Virus record (IMG/VR): IMGVR_UViG_3300046003_007336
Coordinates: 62,001 to 126,000 of that record
DNA length: 64,000 nucleotides
Direction: 5' to 3' (one strand)
Source of the DNA: a virus
The position numbers were made by a program, and so were the translations under genes. Position 1 is the stretch's first letter. Every line of letters starts with the position of its first letter. The notes under the pieces were generated by a model. The model searched no databases. It saw only the letters and a program-made list of their open reading frames with translations, and was not told where the DNA came from. Of this stretch, positions 47,601-56,572 are shown in pieces.

Positions 47601-50600
47601 GCCATGGTGGTGGTGCCGATGGTATCGCCGGATTTCAGAGCGAACGCCGACGCGTGGTTACCGTCCAGGAGATCGGCGTCGAGGCCGGAGCCCGAGCCAT
47701 CGTTGCCATTGTCCCATACAATTCTCCACGCCTGCCAAGAGTTCGAGTTTTTTCCTCGAAGGGCGATTTGACCAGTGCGGTAGTCGCCGAATATTTGGTG
47801 CTGCCATGTGCTGTCGTAAACCTGACTGTAGAGCGCACCATCGGTTTGGCCGAGAAGCGACATGCTACCGACATAGCTGATACCGTTCTTTGCCAGAGTG
47901 TCGGCAGCGACGCCGCCACCGGAGTTGGTATTGGAGAAATCACCGGCATGGACGACCTTGTTACCATTGACCTGGAGGGCAGTAGAGAGGTCGAAGTTGG
48001 CCGTCGTGGCTTGAACACCCGACCGAGAAATTATCAATGCGCTCTGGGACGAAGCCCAGGCATCATTGATGAGTAGAAGATGAAGTTGATCTCCGTTTTG
48101 GGCAAGGGCGGAATATCTATTGTTGGCCGTCCCATCAGAATCATACATCGAGTAATACGGGTAGGCTGAGTTTGACGCCACTCCACCCGTAAACGTGACG
48201 TTTCCTGAAATCGTGCCGCCCGCTGTCGGAGAGAAAGCGTCCGTGATTCCGTAACCGGCCAGCGTCGTCGGGTTGGTTCCCGCAGTCACAATACCCTGTG
48301 CGTTGACGGTCACGCTCCGATAGGTCGAGGCAGTGACGCCAGACGTCGGGAGGTCACCGTTCGCAATAGCAGAAGCCGACCACGTGTCCGTGCCGGTGCG
48401 ACGGACGAAGCCGGTCGTGGCGAGACCTTCGACCGCAGCGAGATCATTCGCGAGAACGAGAGTCGGGTTGCCCGACACACCATCGCCGTTCGAGACGGTG
48501 ATGCCCGCAGCGGGCGCGGTCAGCGTCCGTGAAGCATAGGTGCTCGCACCCGTGCGATGAATGGCCCCATTGGTCGCAAGGTTGTGCAGTGCCAGAGCCT
48601 GACCGGTGAGTTGGAAATCGATTCCCGACTTCGTGATGCCGGTCGAGGCCGTGAATGTGGCCGAGCCACTGAACTGCACCCAGGTGACTGCGGTGGTTTC
48701 GAGCGTTCCTCCGGCATTGACCGTACAGGTCCAGCCCGTGTCTCCTTGGGTCGTTCCTTCTTCGACAAACACATATGCGGATACGAGTTCAGCCCAGGTG
48801 CTCGCGTCAACAGCACGAGCCCAAGCTCCAGCGGCGCAAACATAGATGCCGTTCTGAAGAGTAGATGTTTGGTTCTTGACCAGAACACGATCATTCGCGA
48901 TGACGGCGACGCCATCGATTGTTTGCGTGCCCGACAGAGTGATGTTTGCCGTCGTGGCGACGTGGACGGCGGCCTTCGCGGATAGTCCTTGAATGGAGTT
49001 ATCGACGTATTGCTTGGTCGCGGCCTGGAGGGCACTGGACGGGTCGGACGCCAGGGTGACGCTTCCAGTAAAGGTTACAGCACCAGCGGAAGAAATCGTC
49101 ATCCGACGAGTGAGATTTGTATCAAATCCCAATGCAGCGGAAACGGCGGTTCGAACGACAAATTCCGAGTTTGTGTTGTCGTAGTAAATCGTTGATCTGG
49201 ATGAGTTGTTATTGTAGAAATCAAGGGAGGTATACTGCTCACCTCCGTTATCGACACGAATCGAGTTTGCGTTGCTTCCCTTCACATGGAACTTAGCACC
49301 AGGGGTCGCAATATTAACGCCAACATCACCAGCGTAAGTGATGCTCATTCGGGCATCGGCCAGCGTCGCGGCGGTGTTGTCAGCACCACCGTTGTTGAGG
49401 ATGTGAATCGTACCACGAGCCGCACCATCGCCGATTTGAGCTTGAACGATGGCACTCTTCTGGAATGCGCGGCTGGCCTCGGTGTAGCCGAGGCCGATAC
49501 CGGCAAAGTTCCCCGCCGTGATGTTGAGACCCTGGCTGCCGAACACGGCGAATTGCCCCGTCGTCAAATGGGTGTGCAGTTTAGCCACGGGGGCCGTCGT
49601 GCCAATGCCAACGCTGCCATCGGTCTTGACCCGGACCTTTTCTGACCCGTTAGCCCACAGAGCCAGATCGCTTGATGCTTGGCCGCCAATGAGAGCTAGG
49701 TTGGTATCCCAGGATATGATGCCGTTATTCGCCGATGCACCCCAACGCTGAACGCCGTCTCCAGTGATGGTGATACGGCTGTTCAGGTTTACAGTTGTGT
49801 CACTGCCGGTGCCGCCGTCCACGATGTGGAGCTTGGCTGACGGAGAGACGCCTATGCCGACGTTACCTCCAAAGAAGTTCCTTGCCGCCGTGTCCTCTTG
49901 ATAGAGCCCATACGCTAGGTTGGTCTGCGTACCACCCGTGACATCACCGATGTAAACGCCATAGGTATTCGTGATGATACCAGAGTTGAAAAGCAGGTCT
50001 ACTTTCGCTCCGTAAGCGTTGGTTATTACGCCCGCCGCGTTCAAGTTTTGTATCTCGAACTTCCCAGCGATAGCATTTGTGTTGGTCCCAGCCGTCGTAT
50101 GATAGACAAGGAACCGACCGCCATGCATATTGCTGACCGTCTTAGTGGTCGTTGCGCCGCCCTGGGCCGCGAAATACCCTCCTGTAAAGGTTCCGGTGTA
50201 GTTGAACGCACTGCCGTTCGGGGCAGCTACGAACGAGCCGCCGATAGCTGACTGCGAATTATTTGCCGTGAGTACGACGTTTCGCTGGAAATTCCCTCCG
50301 ACTACCGTGGCGGTAGGGTCAGTAGCGTTGGCGTTTGCCGTGAGAAGAATGTTCGCGTCTACCGCTGTTCCGCCGATGGCGACGTTCCCTGCGAGTTGGG
50401 TAGTCCCGGCGTTCCAAAGCCCGTACCGGTTGGTTATGGTCGTGTTGGTTCCGGCGGTTGCGGAACCTGCGATGTAAACGGTAGCTGCGTTTGTGACCGT
50501 TATGGCGTTTGTTGACGCGAGCGTCGTAGTCCCGAAAGAGTGCCCGGCGCGAGTCGCCACCGTTCCTGCCGCCGCTGTTGTGGTGTCGGTGTAGGTGCTG

Positions 50601-51763
50601 GCGTCTACCGCGAGGCCTAGTCCGGTAGTTGTCCAAGCGGCTGCGGACCTCGCTCCCGAGATGTTGAGCAAGGCTAGAGGCGTGGCTGTACCGATGCCGA
50701 CGTTACCGGTGTCCGTGAACCTAGCGACTTCGACGTTGTTCTTGACGGAGACGATTACATCAGCAGTGCGAGAAATATCGCCATCACCGGCTCGAAGATT
50801 GAGGTCTGAGCCGCCGATTGAATTGAAGTAGATCGAATAGCCCACACTTGACGAGTCGCCGATCTGAAGGGCAGCATACGGGAGGTTGACCGTTGACGCC
50901 GTGCTGGTCGGCAAGCTAAAGAGCGTGGTGGTATTGCTCATGAAGCGGAGACCACGGCCAGATGCAGCTTTCAGGACGCTAAAGCCCGAGCCGTCCGCGT
51001 GGGGCATTGTCACATAACCAAGCGTGTCAACGCCGAAGACTTGTTCTCGACCTACGTTTACCGCAAATTTCTGAGCGGGAGTTCCCCCGATACCGACGTC
51101 TCCGGTTGCGGTGATGCGCATGCGCTCCGCGCCGGTTCCGCTCGAAGAGGTTCGGAACGACAGCGCAGTGGAGCCACCGTTGGACCGCGCCGACATCGTG
51201 AAATCGCCACCAGAGGAGTCCATGGACAGAACGCCAGCGATGGTGGCTGGCTCGGCATAGGTTCCGCCAGTCGTGAATAGCACGTTGCCAGTGAAGGTCG
51301 GCGCCGCAGATGCTGATTTTGCGTCCAGTGCAGTCTGAAGTCCGGTAACGGTAGAGATGGCCTGAACGCCAGTGTGGTTGACCCGAGCCAGCAGAGTGGC
51401 GTCGGAGGAGTTGGCGGTCGCGCCGGTTGCGATGCCATTGAGCTTGGTCTTGTCAGCAGCCGAGAGGAAACCATCAACCGACGTGGTTGCCGCAGCGTGG
51501 ACGTGTGACGAGACCGAATACGACCCCGCCGCCTGTTTGCCGTCCAGCGCGGCCTGAAGACCAGTGACCGTTGATATCGCTTGCTCGCCAGTGTGGTTGG
51601 CGCGAGCCAGAAGAGTGGCGTTAGACGAGTTGGCGGTCGCGCCAGCCGCAATACCGTCGAGCTTCGTTTTGTCGGCCGCCGAAAGGAAACCGTCAGTCGA
51701 AGTGGTGGCGACGACCAGGGTGCTGGTTAGGCCAGTGACGTCGGTAATATTGATCTTCTGCAT
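44678..51763 (-). CDS. Giant tail fibre with S74 chaperone domain, 2361 aa
   Basis: ATG 51763 is five bases after CATAAATA. Made of short beta-repeat modules: TLLARANHTGEQAISTVTGL-type units at the N-terminus, then fibre segments, and at least five copies of a GLDADLLDG motif in the C-terminal half. The last 120 residues are a peptidase S74 intramolecular chaperone: SDARLKENV with the likely autocleavage Ser at 2242, GYVFDWRKE, HGFLAQEIQKI, and a trimeric coiled coil at the end. It should fold as a trimer, then cut off the chaperone. Host recognition is the expected role. Confidence 0.9.
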   Translation of the reverse strand: MQKINITDVTGLTSTLVVATTSTDGFLSAADKTKLDGIAAGATANSSNATLLARANHTGEQAISTVTGLQAALDGKQAAGSYSVSSHVHAAATTSVDGFLSAADKTKLNGIATGATANSSDATLLARVNHTGVQAISTVTGLQTALDAKSASAAPTFTGNVLFTTGGTYAEPATIAGVLSMDSSGGDFTMSARSNGGSTALSFRTSSSGTGAERMRITATGDVGIGGTPAQKFAVNVGREQVFGVDTLGYVTMPHADGSGFSVLKAASGRGLRFMSNTTTLFSLPTSTASTVNLPYAALQIGDSSSVGYSIYFNSIGGSDLNLRAGDGDISRTADVIVSVKNNVEVARFTDTGNVGIGTATPLALLNISGARSAAAWTTTGLGLAVDASTYTDTTTAAAGTVATRAGHSFGTTTLASTNAITVTNAATVYIAGSATAGTNTTITNRYGLWNAGTTQLAGNVAIGGTAVDANILLTANANATDPTATVVGGNFQRNVVLTANNSQSAIGGSFVAAPNGSAFNYTGTFTGGYFAAQGGATTTKTVSNMHGGRFLVYHTTAGTNTNAIAGKFEIQNLNAAGVITNAYGAKVDLLFNSGIITNTYGVYIGDVTGGTQTNLAYGLYQEDTAARNFFGGNVGIGVSPSAKLHIVDGGTGSDTTVNLNSRITITGDGVQRWGASANNGIISWDTNLALIGGQASSDLALWANGSEKVRVKTDGSVGIGTTAPVAKLHTHLTTGQFAVFGSQGLNITAGNFAGIGLGYTEASRAFQKSAIVQAQIGDGAARGTIHILNNGGADNTAATLADARMSITYAGDVGVNIATPGAKFHVKGSNANSIRVDNGGEQYTSLDFYNNNSSRSTIYYDNTNSEFVVRTAVSAALGFDTNLTRRMTISSAGAVTFTGSVTLASDPSSALQAATKQYVDNSIQGLSAKAAVHVATTANITLSGTQTIDGVAVIANDRVLVKNQTSTLQNGIYVCAAGAWARAVDASTWAELVSAYVFVEEGTTQGDTGWTCTVNAGGTLETTAVTWVQFSGSATFTASTGITKSGIDFQLTGQALALHNLATNGAIHRTGASTYASRTLTAPAAGITVSNGDGVSGNPTLVLANDLAAVEGLATTGFVRRTGTDTWSASAIANGDLPTSGVTASTYRSVTVNAQGIVTAGTNPTTLAGYGITDAFSPTAGGTISGNVTFTGGVASNSAYPYYSMYDSDGTANNRYSALAQNGDQLHLLLINDAWASSQSALIISRSGVQATTANFDLSTALQVNGNKVVHAGDFSNTNSGGGVAADTLAKNGISYVGSMSLLGQTDGALYSQVYDSTWQHQIFGDYRTGQIALRGKNSNSWQAWRIVWDNGNDGSGSGLDADLLDGNHASAFALKSGDTIGTTTMAAANSAQGLLLKSGSATGTWLAYYSDAAAQSTRSGYVGYGGSSSPHFHIYNERSAGNIELYTTGGGALRINSSTIWHAGNDGSGSGLDADLLDGQQGSYYATTGGNTFTGQQYVNTSGTQILAGSGNGYVMMGQRQSATESVALVGVGYSSIGLQLGYGVKTSTSSTGFVSSYSGTLGRSIIDVAGDIRFFTASAQAVTVDTAITMTERMRVDAAGAVLINTASQMAGVTSAKLTVVQTAGTADWAAVVKGGTTSSQSYGVLVDAGTNSSDYSMLLRNSSSAALLTVRGNGEIVASNIIKSTNGLADYGIPAGATYSSRYVSPGGGAYTTGTSSVTGAIKIRLPNLHSNAMLRMRVEVYNYSTGTAETFVISGYPYSATWANVSAEQYTDSGTVKKSVRFGNDGTKNCIWIGEVGQVWAYPQVFITEFNMGYSGYTSGWDGGWAISFATAFDTVNVTRAAAYHWNSSNDGTGTGLDADLLDGQEGTYYRSATNINAGTLSDSYLPTTMAGKTFSSRVTVALGGGEGVRIANDAAYYSWYNTANSSRNGYIQHSGSTITLANEVTNSNINLTTTGTGTVRINANTAWHAGNDGSGSTLDADLLDGYHATSFALLGTASTFTKPQIISSDVPGNDWTNFGLQIREVGLVGVAQSSGSYDPSIAFHWSGRDVNRLHMNASGVLMWGVATIWNSTNDGAGSGLDADLLDGYSSSTTSDTASTVPVRDGSGFMNQRVVRNSSGAVTDGMYIGYGNAGGTGSATRIYGGGSSNIGLYVNATNLTWYDGTTQQPLWFNGGIPVGAWQKSTDGYNRFNFSSGSTTFFSSPDNYAWRNYLDVSILTMTSGGTLAAAGDITAYSSDARLKENVREIEDPLGKISQIGGYVFDWRKELVDELGFTPYQYEDEHGFLAQEIQKIMPDAVRPAPFNDKYLTVKYERLVPLAVAGIKELTTKNAALEAKIADLESKLDRILGMLEQKV

Positions 51764-51768
51764 AGGAC

Positions 51769-51776
51769 TATTTATG
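51769..51776 (-). promoter_or_regulatory. Late leaderless promoter box CATAAATA
   Basis: Exactly five bases before ATG 51763, so T4 late geometry puts the transcription start on the A of ATG. Confidence 0.75.
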
Positions 51777-51792
51777 GCGCGAGGCCAAGGAG

Positions 51793-54700
51793 TTAGTCGC
51801 GGAGCAAGAAGGCAATATCAGCGAGCGTCGAATCTACGCTGACTGGTGCATGGATGGTGATTAGGTCACCGGCAGCAACGCTCGTGCTGGAATACGCCAC
51901 GGTCCCCGTCGTTCCTGCTGCTGAGAACGTGATAGTTCCGACCTGTGAATTGTTTTTCTTGATCACAAACACGGTAGAGGCAGTTGCCGCAACCAGAGAG
52001 CGGGCCGACGAGTTGGCCGCCGAGAACGTGAACGTGTAGGGGGCGATTTGACCATCCACGACCTGGGACGTGGTCGGCTTGCCGGAATGGAACGACGACA
52101 GCAGGACGTCTTCGATCAAGGCGTAGTTGCCCAGAAGACGAGCCGAGACGACGTCTCCGTTGAGCGGCGTGGTCACCATGGTGAGGTTTTCGCCCGACAC
52201 CGTGTAGTCAGTCGTGGGTCGCTGAACGATGCCGTTCACGGTTACGATGATGAGGTCGGCTGTGGTTCCGGTGGCATCGAGATCGAAGACGCTTACGATG
52301 CCATCTGCGGTGAATGTTTTGGTGAATGGGGTCCCGAGACCAACATCGACGTTACCAGCACCATCGGGTGCCAGCCCGTTGATGGTCTGGATACGGAGAC
52401 CGAGTTCGGTCGTGAGGCTTGAGACATCCGAGATGCCAATCGATAGAGCGGTCTTGAGCGAACCAGCCGAGATGGCGCCCTGGAGACCAGCGACGCTAAC
52501 GACCTGATCGGTGTTGTCGATTTTTTCCCAGACCGTGCCATTGCTGACAATCCAGTCGCCGATCTTCCAATCCGTGATGCCATCCTTGGCAGTCGAACCA
52601 GCGGTACTGACGACGTAATAGTTGCCTTTGTTTCCTGTCGCCGCTGCGGGGATTGTCGGAGAATCGGTGGTGGCATTCCACGTGCCCTGATAGCGCATTG
52701 CACCCAGAACCGTATCGGGCAGATAGGCGGTCGAAATTTTTGCATCGCCACCGAGCGGCGCGTAGCCGTTGGCCTGACCTTTTTCTGACGAAAGCTGTGC
52801 ATCCGAGATGTTGTATCCGGCCAGCGTTGTGGGCTTGCCGGTGATGGAAGCGAAGGACGGCGTGATCGTGACTGTACCAGCGGCGGTAATCTGCCCCTTG
52901 GCGTTGACGGTGAAGGTCGGAGCAGCGGTAGCGGACCCGAAAGAACCCACGTTCGAGTTGACAGTGGCCAGGGTCGTGGCGCCGCTGCCAGCAGACGTCG
53001 TGATGTCACCAGACAGCGCGGGCAGTCGAGCGGTCGAAAGCGTTCCGGTGGCGTTGGTGAGATCGAGGTAGTAGGCACCATGCTGGCCATCCAGGAGATC
53101 GGCATCGAGCGTTGAGCCCGTTCCGTCGTTGCCTGCGTGCCACATCGTGTTCACGCCTACGAACGGAACTACCGCAAACGTGACCTGTCCGGTCGCCCGC
53201 GAAATCGACATCGTGTTGAATGTTTGAGTCCCGGCGTCATTGTAGGCGAGTAGGTTGAAGGTGGAACCGGCCGACGAGCCACTTTCTGCTCCGGCATCAA
53301 CTGTCATGTTCCATCGGCGAGTTCCGCTGGTCTGCCATTCGATGGCGCGATGCTGACCAGCAGGCGCGGTCAGATTGAGGACGGCTCGACCCGAGGTAGA
53401 GATCGTCAGCGCATCCGTGAGGGTGCCGCCAGACAGCGGAAGGGCATCAGTGATGCCGTATCCCGTCAGCGTGGTGGGCTTGCTCGTGATCGAAGACCAC
53501 GCAGGCGTGATGGTCGTCGCCGAGGCAGCAGTGATGAGACCCTTGGCGTTGACGGTGAAGGTGGCGGTCTGAGTGGCAGAGCCAAACGAGCCCACATTGG
53601 AGTTCACGGTCGCGAGGGTGATGGCCGTCGCGCCAGCGACAGTAGACGCATCACCGCTGAAGGCGGGCATGCGAGCAGCCGCAACGGTGCCGGTCAGGTT
53701 TGCGGCAGCGAGATAATAGGGCCCATCCTGGCCATCTAGGAGGTCAGCATCGAGACCGGAGGTCGCGCCGTCCACGGTGATGAGTTTGGCGAGCACGTCG
53801 GCAGCCGTGTAGGTCGATACCGAGACCGCGTCTGTGATGCCGTATCCCGATAGAGTGGTGGGCTTGCTCGTGATGGAAGACCACGCCGGGGTGATCGTGA
53901 CCGAGCCCGCTGCGGTGATGAGACCCTTGGCATTGACGGTGAAGGTCGAAGCAGCGGTAGCGGAGCCGAACGAACCAGTGTTGGCGTTCACTGTCGCGAG
54001 AGTGGTTGCGACTGTTCCGACCGTAGTCGTGATGTCGCCAGTCAGGGCGGGTAGACGGGCCGCCGCCAGGGTTCCGGTGACGTTGGTTAGATCGAGATAG
54101 TAGGTCCCGTTTTGGTTATCGAGAAGATCGGCATTTAGGCCAGAGCCGGGACCATCATTATTGGCGTGCCAAAGGCCCGCACCACCCACCGTTGGCGTAT
54201 TGGCGAAGTTTACGATCTCCGCGTTGCTGATATCCATCACGATGCTCTGCGTCGCGAATGTCACCGGGTTAGCGGTGTTGTGGCGGATATAGAACGAGCC
54301 ACTGTTGAGGTTTATCGTCCAACCACCAATGGGAGCAGTTTGGTCATTCTCGATAAACTTGATTCCAGGAACCACACCAGTGATGGTCTGAATTTCAGTG
54401 AAAATGTTGGCTACGCCCAAACCCGCCGAGTCGGTTATGCCGTATCCAGACAGCGTGGTGGGTTTGCTCGTGATCGATGACCACGCCGGAGTGATCGTGA
54501 CTGTGCCAGCGGCAGTGATGAGTCCTTTGGCATTGACCGTGAAAGTAGGCGCGGCAGTAGCGGAGCCGAAGGAACCCACATTGGAGTTGACGGTCGCGAG
54601 AGTGGTGGCCGCGCTTCCTGCGGACGTCGTGATGTCGCCAGTCAGGGCAGGCAGGCGGGCAGCCGCAAGGTTCCCGGTCAAGTTCCCGGCGTCGTTGAAG

Positions 54701-56469
54701 GCCGGGTTGTCCAACTGAGTGGCCCGGATGATCGACGCAGTTTCGGCCGAGTAGAAAATCACCGTCACGGCGTTCGGTGCCGTGTTGATCACCGGGGCAA
54801 CGGTGAAGACCCAGTTGGCTCCGAAGGTCAGAGCGCGACCACCAGTGACATCCTGCTTGTAGATCACGACACCCGAACGTCCGGTGATGACGTTGGTCGG
54901 GTTGGCGAGAAGACGGGTGTTGCCGATTCCCGAGGTAGCGGTCAGAATCCAGTTGACGCCAGACTGCATGTCGATGGTGACGGTGGCGCCATCGGTGAGG
55001 GTGACTGGCTGATCTTGGGCCGCCAGACCAGAGGGCGAAACCACCGTGGTGGTGCTGGAGCCAGCGCGGACGACAGAGTTGGCAGCCACCGGGAGTTGGG
55101 CGATTGGAACGAGACCAGACGCCAGAGAGGCGTAGCCGTTGGTCGCTCCCTTGTTTGCTGCGTTCTCGGGCGTGAACCCCAGCGCGGCTGTGATATCACC
55201 GTTGACGAAGTTGAGCGCGGTCTTGAGGCCCGAATCCGTGATGACGCCGGTCAGTCCAGCGACGCTGATCACGGCGTCGGTGTTGTCAATCTTGTTCCAG
55301 GTTGTGCCGTTGCTGATCAGCCAATCACCGCTCAGCCAATCGGTGATTCCACTGATCGAGGTGGAGCCGCCCGTGGCGACGATGTAGTATTCGCCCTTGT
55401 TGGTCGAGGACGCAGCCGGAATGGTCGGAGTATTGGTATTCGCGTTCCAGGTCCCCATGTATCGCAGGGCACCGAGGACGACGTCCGGGAGATAGGTGGT
55501 GGCGATCTTGGAGTCGGCGCCGAGTGGGGCGTAGCCGTTGGCTTGACCCTTCTCGGAGATGGGTTGGGCATCGGTAATTCCGTAGCCGACCAGCGTCGTG
55601 GGCTTTGATGTAATCGAGTTCCACGCGGGGGTGATGGTTGCCGACCCAGCCGAGGTGATCAATCCCTTGGCGTTGACGGTGAAGATCGGAGCGGCAGTGG
55701 CGGAGCCAAAGGAACCCACGTTGGTGTTCACCGTCGTGAGCGTGAGAGTGGCGGAACCAGTTGAAGAAGAGATGTCGCCAGTCAGGGCAGGCAGGCGAGC
55801 AGCCGCCAGCGTTCCGGTCAGGTTTGCGGCACTGAGATAGTAGGCTGCACTCTGCCCATCCAGGAGATCAGCATCGAGACCAGAGCCCGTACCGTCTACG
55901 GTGAGGAGCTTGGACAGAACATCCGCCGCAGTATAGGACGAGGCCGTGACTGCATCCGTGATGCCATAGCCGGAAAGCGTCGTGGGCGTGCTCGTAATAG
56001 AAGACCACGCGGGGGTGATGGTTACCGAACCAGCGGCGGTGATCAACCCTTTGGCGTTAACGGTGAAGGTCGGCGCGGCAGTGGCGGAACCAAACGAACC
56101 CACATTGGAGTTCACCGTCGCGAGCGTGGTTGACGCTGAACCAACGGTAGTCGTGATGTCTCCGATCAAGGCCGGAAGACGTCCTGCCGCCAGGGTTCCG
56201 ACTAGGTTACCGGCATTGAGGAAGTAGGTGCTGTCCAGTCCATCCAAGAGTGTAGCATCAGCAGCCGTCCCCGTTTCACCGAGGCCGCCGCCGTAGGGCG
56301 CACCCCACCCGGTATCGACGTGCTTGGGTCCGTAGAACTCACCGTTAGTTTTGTTGACGTATATTTCGCCGGGGAAACCCAGGCCGGAAGAGGGCGCCCC
56401 AGTGCCGACACGTATGCCATACGACACGCCGTTCTTGGTAAGTCCTGAAAGATGTGGAATCGCGCTCAT
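51793..56469 (-). CDS. Large repetitive tail fibre protein, 1558 aa
   Basis: Start set at ATG 56469 with AAGGGG four bases upstream; an earlier ATG at 56499 would lie in the late box. At least six copies of a module of about 85 residues built around NVGSFGSATAAPTFTVNAKG, LITAAG and SKPTTLSGYGITDA, plus two copies of a module starting EKGQANGYAPLG. GLDADLLDG motifs are shared with the giant fibre downstream. No S74 domain. Likely a long fibre shaft or proximal fibre. Confidence 0.85.
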   Translation of the reverse strand: MSAIPHLSGLTKNGVSYGIRVGTGAPSSGLGFPGEIYVNKTNGEFYGPKHVDTGWGAPYGGGLGETGTAADATLLDGLDSTYFLNAGNLVGTLAAGRLPALIGDITTTVGSASTTLATVNSNVGSFGSATAAPTFTVNAKGLITAAGSVTITPAWSSITSTPTTLSGYGITDAVTASSYTAADVLSKLLTVDGTGSGLDADLLDGQSAAYYLSAANLTGTLAAARLPALTGDISSSTGSATLTLTTVNTNVGSFGSATAAPIFTVNAKGLITSAGSATITPAWNSITSKPTTLVGYGITDAQPISEKGQANGYAPLGADSKIATTYLPDVVLGALRYMGTWNANTNTPTIPAASSTNKGEYYIVATGGSTSISGITDWLSGDWLISNGTTWNKIDNTDAVISVAGLTGVITDSGLKTALNFVNGDITAALGFTPENAANKGATNGYASLASGLVPIAQLPVAANSVVRAGSSTTTVVSPSGLAAQDQPVTLTDGATVTIDMQSGVNWILTATSGIGNTRLLANPTNVITGRSGVVIYKQDVTGGRALTFGANWVFTVAPVINTAPNAVTVIFYSAETASIIRATQLDNPAFNDAGNLTGNLAAARLPALTGDITTSAGSAATTLATVNSNVGSFGSATAAPTFTVNAKGLITAAGTVTITPAWSSITSKPTTLSGYGITDSAGLGVANIFTEIQTITGVVPGIKFIENDQTAPIGGWTINLNSGSFYIRHNTANPVTFATQSIVMDISNAEIVNFANTPTVGGAGLWHANNDGPGSGLNADLLDNQNGTYYLDLTNVTGTLAAARLPALTGDITTTVGTVATTLATVNANTGSFGSATAASTFTVNAKGLITAAGSVTITPAWSSITSKPTTLSGYGITDAVSVSTYTAADVLAKLITVDGATSGLDADLLDGQDGPYYLAAANLTGTVAAARMPAFSGDASTVAGATAITLATVNSNVGSFGSATQTATFTVNAKGLITAASATTITPAWSSITSKPTTLTGYGITDALPLSGGTLTDALTISTSGRAVLNLTAPAGQHRAIEWQTSGTRRWNMTVDAGAESGSSAGSTFNLLAYNDAGTQTFNTMSISRATGQVTFAVVPFVGVNTMWHAGNDGTGSTLDADLLDGQHGAYYLDLTNATGTLSTARLPALSGDITTSAGSGATTLATVNSNVGSFGSATAAPTFTVNAKGQITAAGTVTITPSFASITGKPTTLAGYNISDAQLSSEKGQANGYAPLGGDAKISTAYLPDTVLGAMRYQGTWNATTDSPTIPAAATGNKGNYYVVSTAGSTAKDGITDWKIGDWIVSNGTVWEKIDNTDQVVSVAGLQGAISAGSLKTALSIGISDVSSLTTELGLRIQTINGLAPDGAGNVDVGLGTPFTKTFTADGIVSVFDLDATGTTADLIIVTVNGIVQRPTTDYTVSGENLTMVTTPLNGDVVSARLLGNYALIEDVLLSSFHSGKPTTSQVVDGQIAPYTFTFSAANSSARSLVAATASTVFVIKKNNSQVGTITFSAAGTTGTVAYSSTSVAAGDLITIHAPVSVDSTLADIAFLLRD
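52840..56220 (-). repeat. Repeated fibre modules
   Basis: Six related segments of about 250 bases inside the 1558-residue fibre gene, near 52840, 53440, 53820, 54430, 55570 and 55960 (plus-strand coordinates of the 3' ends). Two further copies of a longer unit flank them near 52430-52780 and 55190-55550. Confidence 0.8.
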
Positions 56470-56488
56470 GGGGCCCCTTGCTATGGGG

Positions 56489-56496
56489 TATTTATT
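56489..56496 (-). promoter_or_regulatory. Late promoter box AATAAATA
   Basis: Minus-strand AATAAATA, 19 bases before ATG 56469; the leader contains AAGGGG. Confidence 0.6.
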
Positions 56497-56520
56497 CAAA
56501 GCCCGGATATGCTTTTTTAC

Positions 56521-56548
56521 TTGACAAGATTTCCAGAAGAGCTACTTT
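56521..56548 (+). promoter_or_regulatory. TTGACA-type promoter
   Basis: TTGACA 56521-56526, 16 bases, TACTTT 56543-56548; leader with AGGAG before ATG 56573. Confidence 0.7.
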
Positions 56549-56572
56549 GCAGTTCAGGAACAGGAGACGACG

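Noticed and set aside
52840-56220. Regular repeats that could look like a CRISPR array
   Set aside because: They are in-frame protein modules of about 250 bases inside a fibre gene, with no short palindromic repeats.
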